Origin: Trinickia violacea
Lineage (GTDB): Bacteria; Pseudomonadota; Gammaproteobacteria; Burkholderiales; Burkholderiaceae
Length of the DNA: 64,000 nucleotides
Assembly (NCBI RefSeq): GCF_005280735.1
Contig: NZ_CP040077.1
Coordinates: 4,340,001-4,404,000 of the forward strand
Direction: 5' to 3'
Shown here: piece by piece, positions 20,742 through 28,818 of the stretch
Layout of the letters: each line of letters starts with the position of its first letter
How positions within the stretch are numbered: the first letter of the stretch is position 1
Notes under the pieces: generated by a model
Told to the model about the DNA's origin: nothing
Databases searched by the model: none
Seen by the model: only the letters and a program-made list of their open reading frames with translations
Made by a program: the position numbers and the translations under genes

Positions 20742-21587
20742 TCACTTTTCCGAATCGACGAGCCCGCGCACGAACCAGCGCTGCATCGCGATCACGACGA
20801 CGAGCGGCGGCAACATCGCGAGCAACGTCGCGGCCATCACGAGATGCCATTCGGTCGCGGTGTCGCCGGTGGCGATCATCGACTTGATGCCGACCACGGC
20901 TGTCGTGAGCGACTGATCGTTCGTGATCAGGATCGGCCACAGGTATTGATTCCAGCCGTAGATGAAGGTGATGACGAAGAGCGCCGCGATGTTCGTCTTC
21001 GACAGCGGCAGCACGACGTCCCAGAAGAAACGCAGCGGCCCCGCGCCATCGATGCGCGCCGCCTCCATCAATTCGTCGGGCAGCGTCATGAAGAATTGGC
21101 GGAACAGGAACGTGGCCGTCGCCGATGCGATCAGCGGCAACGTGAGGCCCGCGTAGCTGTTCGTCAAATGCATCGACGACACCACCTGCACCGTCGGGAA
21201 GATGCGCACCTCGACGGGCAGCATCAGCGTCACGAAGATCAGCCAGAACGCCGTGTTACGCAGCGGAAAGCGAAAGAACACAATCGCGTAAGCCGAGATG
21301 ATCGACACGGCGATCTTGCCGATCGAGATCGCGAGCGCCATCACGAGACTGTTGAACAGCATCCGGCCCAACGGGCTCGCCGCGCCGCGGCTGCCGTGCG
21401 TCCAGACGCTCGCGATGTTCTCGAACAAGTGCGTGCTCGGCACGAGCGACAGCGGCACGGTAAAGACCTCTTGCGCGCTCATCGTCGCCGCGCAAAACGC
21501 GACGTAGACGGGAAACACGATCAGCGCGACGCCCGCGAGCAGCACTGCGTGACAGAAGAGATCGAAGCCTTTGCGATTTTCGATCAT
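20742..21587 (-). CDS. ugpE: Glycerol-3-phosphate ABC transporter permease UgpE
   Basis: This 281-residue inner membrane subunit has about six transmembrane helices. The binding-protein-dependent permease EAA loop, EAARIDGAGPLRFFWDVVLPLS, lies towards the C-terminus where it contacts UgpC. It starts MIENRKGFDLF. The ATG overlaps the ugpA stop by 4 bp, so the two permeases are translationally coupled, consistent with a heterodimer. Confidence 0.95.
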   Translation of the reverse strand: MIENRKGFDLFCHAVLLAGVALIVFPVYVAFCAATMSAQEVFTVPLSLVPSTHLFENIASVWTHGSRGAASPLGRMLFNSLVMALAISIGKIAVSIISAYAIVFFRFPLRNTAFWLIFVTLMLPVEVRIFPTVQVVSSMHLTNSYAGLTLPLIASATATFLFRQFFMTLPDELMEAARIDGAGPLRFFWDVVLPLSKTNIAALFVITFIYGWNQYLWPILITNDQSLTTAVVGIKSMIATGDTATEWHLVMAATLLAMLPPLVVVIAMQRWFVRGLVDSEK

Positions 21588-22468
21588 ACGTACTGCACCT
21601 TGCGTTCGACGAAGCGAAATTGCACGACCGTCAGCGCGACGACGATCAGCATCAGCACGACCGACTGCGCGCCCGAGCTGCCGATATCGAGCCCTTGGAA
21701 GCCTTCGGTGAAGATCTTGTAGATGAGCGTCTTCGTGTCTTGCGCGGGGCCGCCGCCGGTGGCCGCGTCGATGACCGGGAACGTATCGAAGAAGGCGTAG
21801 ACGAGGTTCACGACGAGCAGGAAGAAACTCGTCGGCGACAAGAGCGGCAGTGCGATGCCGAAGAAGCGCCGCACGGGGCCCGCGCCGTCGATCGCCGCCG
21901 CTTCGATCAGCGAGCGCGGAATCGCCTGCAGGCCCGCATAGAAAAAGAGGAAGTTGTAGCTGACCTGCTTCCAGACTGACGCGAGCACGACGAGGAACAT
22001 CGCCTGCCCGCCGTTCAACGCGTGATTCCAGACGATGCCCGCTTTCGCGAGCGCGAACGTCACGAGGCCGATGCTCGGATTGAAGAGGAACGACCACAGC
22101 ACCGCCGCGATCGCGGGCGCGACTGCGTACGGCCAGATCAAGAGCGTGCGGTATGCCTTCGAGCCGCGCGTCACGCGGTCCGCGCAGGCCGCGAGCAGCA
22201 GCGAGACGGCGAGTCCGCAAACGGTCACGAGCGCGCTGAAGACGAGCGTCGTCTTGAACGACGCGAGATACAGCGGGTCCGCAAACAAGTGTTCGAAGTT
22301 CGCGAAGCCGACGAATTGGCTCGACGTGCCGAACGCGTCTTGCGTTTGCGTCGATTGCCAAAGCGCGACGCCGGCGGGCCAGAGAAAGAAGAGCGCGGTG
22401 ATCGCGAGCTGTGGCGCGATCAGCAAATAAGGCAGCACGCTCGTGCCGAAACGGGAACGTTGGTGCAT
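21584..22468 (-). CDS. ugpA: Glycerol-3-phosphate ABC transporter permease UgpA
   Basis: The 294-residue permease has six predicted helices and the EAA loop EAAAIDGAGPVRRFFGIALPLL. The N-terminus MHQRSRFGTSVLPYLLIAPQL and the conserved GGPAQDTKTLIYKIF loop are typical of UgpA. It forms the channel with UgpE. The gene is separated from ugpB by 170 bp that contain a stem-loop (22571-22630), which may set the binding protein to permease ratio. Confidence 0.95.
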   Translation of the reverse strand: MHQRSRFGTSVLPYLLIAPQLAITALFFLWPAGVALWQSTQTQDAFGTSSQFVGFANFEHLFADPLYLASFKTTLVFSALVTVCGLAVSLLLAACADRVTRGSKAYRTLLIWPYAVAPAIAAVLWSFLFNPSIGLVTFALAKAGIVWNHALNGGQAMFLVVLASVWKQVSYNFLFFYAGLQAIPRSLIEAAAIDGAGPVRRFFGIALPLLSPTSFFLLVVNLVYAFFDTFPVIDAATGGGPAQDTKTLIYKIFTEGFQGLDIGSSGAQSVVLMLIVVALTVVQFRFVERKVQYV

Positions 22469-22570
22469 GGTCGGTCGGTCAGTAAGGTGGCGTTGTAAAG
22501 CGCGGCGGCGTGCCTCTGTGTGCGCAGCGCACCGCGCCTCGCCACGGGAAGACGGCTCGCGCTGACGCTA

Positions 22571-22630
22571 CCGGGCCGTCGCATTCGAAGCCATCCGCAC
22601 GTGCAGTGACCTATCGCCGCGACGGCCCGG
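22571..22630 (-). promoter_or_regulatory. Intercistronic stem-loop between ugpB and ugpA
   Basis: Perfect 12-bp arms (22571-22582 ccgggccgtcgc, 22619-22630 its reverse complement) flank a 36-nt loop, starting 8 nt after the ugpB stop. No T-tract follows. This is the layout seen in other importer operons where a hairpin protects the upstream binding-protein message. Confidence 0.6.
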
Positions 22631-22638
22631 GAACGCGA

Positions 22639-23964
22639 TCAGCTACCCGATTGCTCGAAGCGCCGCAGCAGTTCGTCGCCGCGCGACGTCGCCGAATCGA
22701 GCGCCTCCTTCGGCGTCTTCTTCTGCGCCCAGACCTGCTCGAGCTCCTCGTCGACGATCGTGCGGATCTGCGGCATGTTGCCGAGACGCAGCCCCTTCGT
22801 ATAAGGCAGCGGCGGCTTGTTGAGCATCTGCTTGATCGCGGTGTCGGAGCCCGGGTTCTTGTCGTAGAAGCCCTGCTGGCGCGTCAGATCGTAGGCGGCT
22901 GTCGTGACCGGCAGATAGCCCGTGTCCTGATGCCACTTCGCGGCGACCGGCGCCGACGACAGATACGCGAGAAACTTCGCGACGCCCTTGTACACGGTCG
23001 GGTCCTTGCCCGCGAGCACCCACAGGCTCGCGCCGCCGATGATCGCGTTCTGCGGCGCGCCCTTCACGCTCGGGTCGTACGGCATCGGCCCGGTGCCGAA
23101 ATCGAACTTCGCATACTTGAGGATCCCCGCGAGCGCGCCCGACGAGTTGATCGAGATCCCGCAATCGCCGCTGTAGAACTTCGAGTTCGCCTCGTCCTTG
23201 CGGCCGACGTAGGTGAACGTGCCCGTCTTCGCCATGTTCTGCAGGAACTGGATGTGCGCCACCTGCAGCGGTTTGTTGAACTCGAGCACCGTGTCGGTGC
23301 CGTCGTAGCCGTTGTTACGGCTCGCGATCGGCGTGCCGTGCCACACGCTGTACTCCTCGATCTGCGTCCAGGCCTGCCAGGCGGTCGTGAATCCGCACGA
23401 CTGGCCGGCCGCCTTCAGCTTGGCGGCATCGGCGGCGACTTCATCCCAGGTCCGGGGCGGCTGGTTAGGGTCGAGGCCGGCCTTCTTGAACGCGTCCTTG
23501 TTATAAAAGAGGATCGGCGTCGAGCTGTTGAACGGCATCGACACGAGCTGGCCCGTCTTCGCGTCGCTGTAGTAGCTCGCGATGGACGGCACGAACGCCT
23601 TTTGGTCGAGCGGCACGCCCGCCTGCTTGAAGACGTCCGACACCGGCAACACGGCCTTTTTCGCCTGCATCATCGTCGCCGTGCCGACCTCGTAGACCTG
23701 CAGGATCGCCGGCGCGTTGCCGCTGCGATAGGCAGCGATGCCGGCCGCGAGCGTCTGGTCATAGGTGCCCTTGAAGACCGGAACGATCTTGTAGTCGCTT
23801 TGCGACGCGTTGAATTGCGCGGCGATATCGTTCACGCGCTCGCCGAGGGCGGCCTCCATCGCGTGCCAGAACTGGATCTCAGTGGCCGCGAACGCGGCGT
23901 GGCTCGCACCGGCGAACAGCGCTCCCCCGAGCGCCAGTGAACGGAACAGCGTCTTGTAACCCAT
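22639..23964 (-). CDS. ugpB: Glycerol-3-phosphate-binding periplasmic protein UgpB
   Basis: The 441-residue solute-binding protein has a signal peptide (residues 1 to about 26, ending AAFA). The mature protein starts ATEIQFWHAMEAALGERVN, a UgpB hallmark. IPTGxP-type loops are replaced by MPFNSSTPILFYNKDAFKKAGLDP, also UgpB-specific, and WQAWTQIEEYSVWHG lines the ligand site. It is the first gene of the operon, with a strong AAGGAG ribosome binding site, and binds glycerol 3-phosphate or glycerophosphocholine in the periplasm. Confidence 0.96.
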   Translation of the reverse strand: MGYKTLFRSLALGGALFAGASHAAFAATEIQFWHAMEAALGERVNDIAAQFNASQSDYKIVPVFKGTYDQTLAAGIAAYRSGNAPAILQVYEVGTATMMQAKKAVLPVSDVFKQAGVPLDQKAFVPSIASYYSDAKTGQLVSMPFNSSTPILFYNKDAFKKAGLDPNQPPRTWDEVAADAAKLKAAGQSCGFTTAWQAWTQIEEYSVWHGTPIASRNNGYDGTDTVLEFNKPLQVAHIQFLQNMAKTGTFTYVGRKDEANSKFYSGDCGISINSSGALAGILKYAKFDFGTGPMPYDPSVKGAPQNAIIGGASLWVLAGKDPTVYKGVAKFLAYLSSAPVAAKWHQDTGYLPVTTAAYDLTRQQGFYDKNPGSDTAIKQMLNKPPLPYTKGLRLGNMPQIRTIVDEELEQVWAQKKTPKEALDSATSRGDELLRRFEQSGS

Positions 23965-24052
23965 CGACTTCTTCTCCTTTTGCTTGACGCGAATGGCCCG
24001 CGGCGCACGCCGGGCGTCCCAGGTCTCCTGCGGGATGAAAAATACGAACGAA

Positions 24053-24076
24053 TGAAAACGTTTCGAAAACGTTTCC
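24053..24076. promoter_or_regulatory. Tandem 11-bp operator-like repeat upstream of ugpB
   Basis: gaaaacgtttc occurs twice, back to back (24054-24064, 24065-24075), each with an AAACGTTT palindromic core. The repeat lies 90-110 bp before the ugpB start and directly after the dgt stop. The CG-centred palindromes resemble LacI/GalR-family operators. The 11-bp spacing places both copies on one face of the helix. Confidence 0.6.
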
Positions 24077-24083
24077 GAGCAGT

Positions 24084-25346
24084 CTAGTTGTCGTCTATGA
24101 CAAACAGTCGTTGATATTCTTTCAGCGCGTAGCGATCGGTCATGCCGGCGATGTAATGCGCGATGAGACGCGGCTGCTGGGCCTTGTCGGCAGCCTGGTA
24201 GGCAGGGGGCAGGAGGCGCGGATCGTCGGTGAAAGCGCCGAACAGGCCGGTGACCACGCGCCGCGCCTTGTTCGCCATCCGCATCACCCGGTAGTGACGG
24301 TACAGGTTCTTGAACAGAAAGTGCTTGAGCGCCGCGGCCTGCGCGGCGACCTCCTCGCTGTGCGCGACGAGCGGCGGAGCGGCTCGCACGGCGTCGAGCG
24401 AATCCGGCGCGTGCGCGACGAGATTGCGCGTCGTCGCGTCGATGAGGTCGACGATCAGCGTGTTGATGATCCGGCGCACGGTTTCGTGGACCACCCGGCG
24501 CCCTTCGAGATCGGGATAGGCGCGCTTGGCGGCCTCGTAGTGGCGCTGCCACAGCTCGACCTGCGCCAGCTGCTCGATCGTCAGGAGCCCGGAACGCAGG
24601 CCGTCGTCGACATCGTGGTTGTTGTAGGCGATTTCGTCGGCGATGTTGGCGATCTGCGCTTCCAGTGACGGCTGCTGCCCGTTCAGGAAGCGCTCGCCGA
24701 GCGCGCCGAGCTTGCGCGCGTTCTCGCGGGAGCAATGCTTGAGGATGCCTTCGCGCGTCTCGAAGCAGAGGTTCAGGCCGTTGAACGCGCCGTAATGCTC
24801 CTCGAGCTCGTCGACGACCGCGAGGCTTTGCAGGTTGTGCTCGAAGCCGCCGTGCTCGCGCATGCACTCGTTGAGTGCATCCTGTCCGGCATGCCCGAAC
24901 GGGGTGTGACCGAGATCGTGGGCGAGCGAAATCGCTTCGACGAGGTCTTCGTTCAAGCGCAGATTCCGCGCGATCGAACGCGCGATCTGCGCCACTTCGA
25001 GACTGTGAGTGAGCCGCGTGCGAAAGAGATCGCCTTCGTGATTGACGAAGACCTGCGTCTTGTATTCGAGGCGCCGAAAGGCGGTGGAGTGGACGATGCG
25101 GTCGCGGTCGCGCTGAAATTCCGTGCGCGCTTCGGGAGGCGGTTCGGCGTAGCGGCGGCCGCGCGATTGAGACGAATGCGCCGCATACGGCGCGAGGTGA
25201 GCTTCGAGGGATGCAACGGTGGGGGCTGCGAAGACGGCCGCTTTTCCGCTCCCATTGCGCTGGTCCGATACTGGCGACGTATCGCTTGGCCGAACGGCTG
25301 CCGCTTCGTGCGGCTCTTTCAGCGTTGCGCTGCGCTTTTCACTCAC
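24084..25346 (-). CDS. dgt: dGTP triphosphohydrolase-like protein (HD domain)
   Basis: The 420-residue protein belongs to the deoxyguanosinetriphosphate triphosphohydrolase-like family. The HD metal site is intact: TRLTHSLEVAQIARSIARNL, then SLAHDLGHTPFGHAGQDAL, and later IADEIAYNNHDVDDGLR. RRLEYKTQVFVN is the substrate-side motif. The first ~55 residues (about 1-55) are low-complexity and not conserved. It follows aroB by 104 bp on the same strand and probably shares its transcript; the aroK-aroB-dgt order is common in Burkholderiaceae (family knowledge). Confidence 0.93.
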   Translation of the reverse strand: MSEKRSATLKEPHEAAAVRPSDTSPVSDQRNGSGKAAVFAAPTVASLEAHLAPYAAHSSQSRGRRYAEPPPEARTEFQRDRDRIVHSTAFRRLEYKTQVFVNHEGDLFRTRLTHSLEVAQIARSIARNLRLNEDLVEAISLAHDLGHTPFGHAGQDALNECMREHGGFEHNLQSLAVVDELEEHYGAFNGLNLCFETREGILKHCSRENARKLGALGERFLNGQQPSLEAQIANIADEIAYNNHDVDDGLRSGLLTIEQLAQVELWQRHYEAAKRAYPDLEGRRVVHETVRRIINTLIVDLIDATTRNLVAHAPDSLDAVRAAPPLVAHSEEVAAQAAALKHFLFKNLYRHYRVMRMANKARRVVTGLFGAFTDDPRLLPPAYQAADKAQQPRLIAHYIAGMTDRYALKEYQRLFVIDDN

Positions 25347-25450
25347 CGGTCACTCCCCCTCCGAATCACGGATCGCGCGTCGCGGCCCAGATGGCCCAGG
25401 CGACTTGGTCAGGCCAGACATGAGCCGGTCCAAGCCGGACTGACGCACCG

Positions 25451-26527
25451 TCAGAGACTTGCCGCGAGTGTCTCGTGGACGATGTCCTCGGGCGCAGTCG
25501 TTATCAGTGTTTCGCCGAAACGCTTCAGCAGAATGAATTTGATCGAGCCGGCCTCGGCCTTCTTGTCGACCTTCATCAGTTCCATATAGCGCGTAACGCC
25601 CAGCGCCGGCGCGCGCGTCGGCAGATGCGCCGCGGCGATGACAGCGACGAGCCGCTTGCGGGCGTCGTCATCGAAATGGCCCAGCCGCACCGACAAATCC
25701 GCGGCCATCGCCATCCCGCAGCCGACGGCCTCGCCGTGCAGCCACTCGCCATAGCCCAGCCCGGCCTCGATCGCGTGGCCGAACGTGTGGCCGAAATTCA
25801 GGATCGCGCGCAGCCCGCCTTCGCGCTCGTCGGCCGCGACGACCGACGCCTTGATCTCGCACGAGCGCTTGACCGCCTGCGCGAGCGCGTCCGGCTCGCG
25901 GCGATTCAGTGCGTCGACGTTCGCTTCGATCCAGTCGAAGAACGCGGCATCGGCAATCGCGCCCGTCTTGATGACCTCGGCGACGCCCGCCGCCAGCTCG
26001 CGCGCCGGCAGCGTGGAGAGCGCGGCGATGTCCGCGATGACGGCCTGCGGCTGATAAAACGCGCCGATCATGTTCTTGCCGAGCGGATGATTGATGCCCG
26101 TCTTGCCGCCCACCGACGAATCCACTTGCGACAAGAGCGTCGTCGGCACCTGAATGAACGGCACGCCGCGCATATAGCAGGCAGCGGCAAAGCCGGTCAT
26201 GTCGCCGATCACGCCGCCGCCGAGCGCAATCAACGTGGTCTTACGGTCCGCATGCTCGGTGAGTAGCGCGTCGAAGATGAGGTTCAGCGTTTCCCAGTTC
26301 TTAAAGGCTTCGCCGTCCGGCAGCACGACCGTCGATATTTTCTTGCCGAGCGGCACGAGCGCTTGACGCAATACGTTGCCGTAGAGCGGATCGACCGTCG
26401 TGTTGGTCACGATCATCACCGACTGACCGGCGATGTGCGGCGCGAAAAGCTCGGTCTTGCCGATGAGTTCCGTGCCGATATGAATGGGATAGGCGCGTTC
26501 GCCCAAGTCGACGTTGACGGTAATCAT
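25451..26527 (-). CDS. aroB: 3-Dehydroquinate synthase AroB
   Basis: The 358-residue enzyme carries out the second step of the shikimate pathway (DAHP to 3-dehydroquinate, NAD+ and metal dependent). NAD-binding and active-site blocks are seen: LPDGEAFKNWETLNLIFD, ALGGGVIGDMTGFAAACYMRGVPFIQ followed by PTTLLSQVDSSVGGKTGIN, AEVIKTGAI, and the metal histidines in NFGHTFGHAIE and WLHGEAVGCGM. The ATG overlaps the aroK stop by 4 bp, giving translational coupling. Confidence 0.97.
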   Translation of the reverse strand: MITVNVDLGERAYPIHIGTELIGKTELFAPHIAGQSVMIVTNTTVDPLYGNVLRQALVPLGKKISTVVLPDGEAFKNWETLNLIFDALLTEHADRKTTLIALGGGVIGDMTGFAAACYMRGVPFIQVPTTLLSQVDSSVGGKTGINHPLGKNMIGAFYQPQAVIADIAALSTLPARELAAGVAEVIKTGAIADAAFFDWIEANVDALNRREPDALAQAVKRSCEIKASVVAADEREGGLRAILNFGHTFGHAIEAGLGYGEWLHGEAVGCGMAMAADLSVRLGHFDDDARKRLVAVIAAAHLPTRAPALGVTRYMELMKVDKKAEAGSIKFILLKRFGETLITTAPEDIVHETLAASL

Positions 26528-27075
26528 GTATGTGCCTGTCCGGTGATGCCGGCCATTTCGAGCTGCATCAGCACCATGTTGACGAGACCGTTCACTGACG
26601 GACGCCCCGTTTCCACGATGAAGTGTGCGCATTCGCGATAGAGCGGGTCGCGCACGCTGTAGAGCGCTTCGAGCTTGGCCTTCGGGTCTTCGGTCTGCAA
26701 AAGCGGGCGGTTCTTGTCTTTACGCGTGCGCAGCCAAAGGTCGTGCGGATTCGCGCGTAAATAGACGACGAGGCCTCGCGAATGCAGGAATTCGCGGTTT
26801 TCCGGGCGCAGGATCGCGCCGCCGCCGGTGGCGAGCACAATGCCCTCGCGCGCGGTCAGGTCGGATATGACCGCCGCCTCGCGGTCGCGAAAACCGCCTT
26901 CGCCCTCGTGCTCGAAGATGATCGGGATGCGCGCGCCGGTGCGTGCCTCGATTTCGTGGTCCGAGTCGAAGAACGGCCGATCCAGACGGCGCGCGACCGC
27001 ACGGCCCACGGTGGTCTTGCCTGCCCCCATGAGCCCTACGAAAAATACATTGGCGTGTGCATCCCGCGCTTGCAA
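26524..27075 (-). CDS. aroK: Shikimate kinase AroK (TTG start)
   Basis: This 183-residue ATP:shikimate 3-phosphotransferase has P-loop GLMGAGKTTVG, the DSDHEIE shikimate-site motif, LATGGGAILRPENR and the RPLLQ lid. A TTG at 27075 (reads LQARDAHANVFFVG) was chosen because AGAGG lies just upstream and the length then equals Burkholderia AroK. An in-frame ATG at 27147 would add 24 unconserved residues. It is coupled to aroB by ATGA overlap and lies 108 bp after the secretin gene. Confidence 0.93.
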   Translation of the reverse strand: MQARDAHANVFFVGLMGAGKTTVGRAVARRLDRPFFDSDHEIEARTGARIPIIFEHEGEGGFRDREAAVISDLTAREGIVLATGGGAILRPENREFLHSRGLVVYLRANPHDLWLRTRKDKNRPLLQTEDPKAKLEALYSVRDPLYRECAHFIVETGRPSVNGLVNMVLMQLEMAGITGQAHT

Positions 27076-27183
27076 CGGTTTCCTCTGACTTGATCTGCTG
27101 TGGTTCGTGGCGCAGCTTACTGGCAAAGCGCCTGCCTTGTCGAGCATGGGGCCGGAACAACGGCCAGCCCGCCCGGGGCTCGT

Positions 27184-28818
27184 TCATGGCGTTTCGACGA
27201 CGCGTGGTGTGATGAAAACGACCAGCTCGTTGCGTCGTTCGCTCTGCGCGCGGTGTCGAAAGAGCGCGCCCAAAAGGGGTATTTTGCCCAAGAGCGGCAC
27301 CCGCGTCACATCATCCCTGTCATTGCTCTCATAAATCCCTCCTATCGAGACCGTTCCCCCGTCCTCCACTTCGACGCGTGTCTGCACGTGCTTGGTGTTG
27401 ATCGCGGGGCCGTTGGCCGTCTGCTCGCCGACGCTGTCTTTCGCGACGTCGAGATCCAGAATCACGCGGCCCGCCGGCGTAATTTGCGGTTCGACCTCGA
27501 GTTTCAGGCTGGCTCGGCGAAACTGGACGCCCGACATGCCATTGCCCACCTTCGCCTGGTACGGCACCTCGGTGCCCTGCTCGACGATCGCCTTCATGCG
27601 GTCCGCCGTGACGACGCGCGGGCTGGACACGATCTCCCCGCGGCCCTCCGCTTCCAGCGCGCTCAATTCGACGTTCAAGAGCCGCGTGGCGCGCGCCGCG
27701 AACAACGTGAAGCCGGCTGTCGCGGCGTCGAAACCCGAGATCGGCCCCGCCGACAGGTCATACATCGAGCCATCCTGGCCGCCTGCGACGAAGCCCCGCG
27801 GCGTCCCCCCTTCCTGGGTCGCGCGCAGCGACAGGCGCGCGCCGAGATCGCGCGAAAAGCCGTGCTCGCCCTCGACGATGCGCGCTTCGATCAGCACCTG
27901 GCGCGTCGGCCTGTCGATCGACGCGAGCAGCTCGGCAATCTGCGCGAGACGAGCCTCGAGGTCGGTCACGAACATGAGGTTCGTGCGCGGGTCCGCCATG
28001 GCCGCGCCGCGCTTTGACAGCACGCGCTGGCCGCCCGGCGCGTTCAATAGCCGCACGACGTCCTCGGCGCGTGCGTAATGCAGCTCGAAGGTGCGGCTGG
28101 CCAGCGGCTCCAGCTCGGCGGCGCGAGCGTGTGCTTCGAAGCGCAGCCGCTCTCGGGCCGCGAGATCGGCAAGCGGCGCGACCCAAATCACGTTGCCGCG
28201 CCGCTCCATCGCGAGGCCGTTGACGTCGAGCAGCGTGTCGAACGCGTTGCGCCACGGCACGTGGTTCAAGCGCAGCGAAACGAAGCCGCGCACGCGCTCG
28301 CTCGCGACAATGTTCAGGTTCGTGAAGCGCGCGAACGCGTCGAGCACGGCGCCGAGTTCGGCGTTTTGAAAATTCAATGTGATGGGCTTGTTGTCGTCGG
28401 GACCGATATCGCTAGAAGCGTCTGTGCGGCGGCTCATGCGCTTTGCGGGCGCAAGCGGCACCGGCGGGCCTTCGAGCGGTGCCGCCGCGGCGCCGCTCGG
28501 GCTCTCTGTCGGCGCGACACCCGGCGTTTGCTTTGTCGCTGCTGCTGCGGCCTCGCTTTCTTTGTCGCTCGCTTCCTCGGCATCCGGCGACGTAAAGCCG
28601 CTCGACAGTTCCGTCGCTTCGCTTCGGAACGGATTCGGAACTTCCGCCCCGCCGTGCTTGAACAACGGCAACACCCCGCGCCGCCCGACCGAATCGTCGA
28701 GCGGCATCTCCGTGGGCAGTGGCGGCAGCGGTGGCAGCGACTGAAGCGACGCGCGCGCCGCCGTCGCCATGAAACACGCGATGACGACGCCCCATCGGAT
28801 GCCATTGCGGATCGTCAT
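27184..28818 (-). CDS. pilQ: PilQ/HofQ-type secretin, short form
   Basis: The 544-residue outer membrane secretin has a signal peptide (residues 1 to about 23), a long low-complexity Pro/Ala-rich linker (25-140), an N0/STN domain (about 145-215, ITLNFQNAELGAVLDAF), an N1 domain, and the secretin core from about 370 (VSSPRVVTADRMKAIVEQGTEVPYQ, then VPLLGKIPLLGALF). The AMIN peptidoglycan-binding domains typical of Pseudomonas PilQ (~700 residues) are missing. It is last in pilMN(OP)Q and overlaps the preceding gene by 4 bp. Confidence 0.9.
   Translation of the reverse strand: MTIRNGIRWGVVIACFMATAARASLQSLPPLPPLPTEMPLDDSVGRRGVLPLFKHGGAEVPNPFRSEATELSSGFTSPDAEEASDKESEAAAAATKQTPGVAPTESPSGAAAAPLEGPPVPLAPAKRMSRRTDASSDIGPDDNKPITLNFQNAELGAVLDAFARFTNLNIVASERVRGFVSLRLNHVPWRNAFDTLLDVNGLAMERRGNVIWVAPLADLAARERLRFEAHARAAELEPLASRTFELHYARAEDVVRLLNAPGGQRVLSKRGAAMADPRTNLMFVTDLEARLAQIAELLASIDRPTRQVLIEARIVEGEHGFSRDLGARLSLRATQEGGTPRGFVAGGQDGSMYDLSAGPISGFDAATAGFTLFAARATRLLNVELSALEAEGRGEIVSSPRVVTADRMKAIVEQGTEVPYQAKVGNGMSGVQFRRASLKLEVEPQITPAGRVILDLDVAKDSVGEQTANGPAINTKHVQTRVEVEDGGTVSIGGIYESNDRDDVTRVPLLGKIPLLGALFRHRAQSERRNELVVFITPRVVETP

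Noticed and set aside
24053..24076. Pho box in front of ugpB
   Set aside because: The repeated 11-mer does not match the CTGTCAT direct repeats with 4-bp spacers that PhoB recognises.
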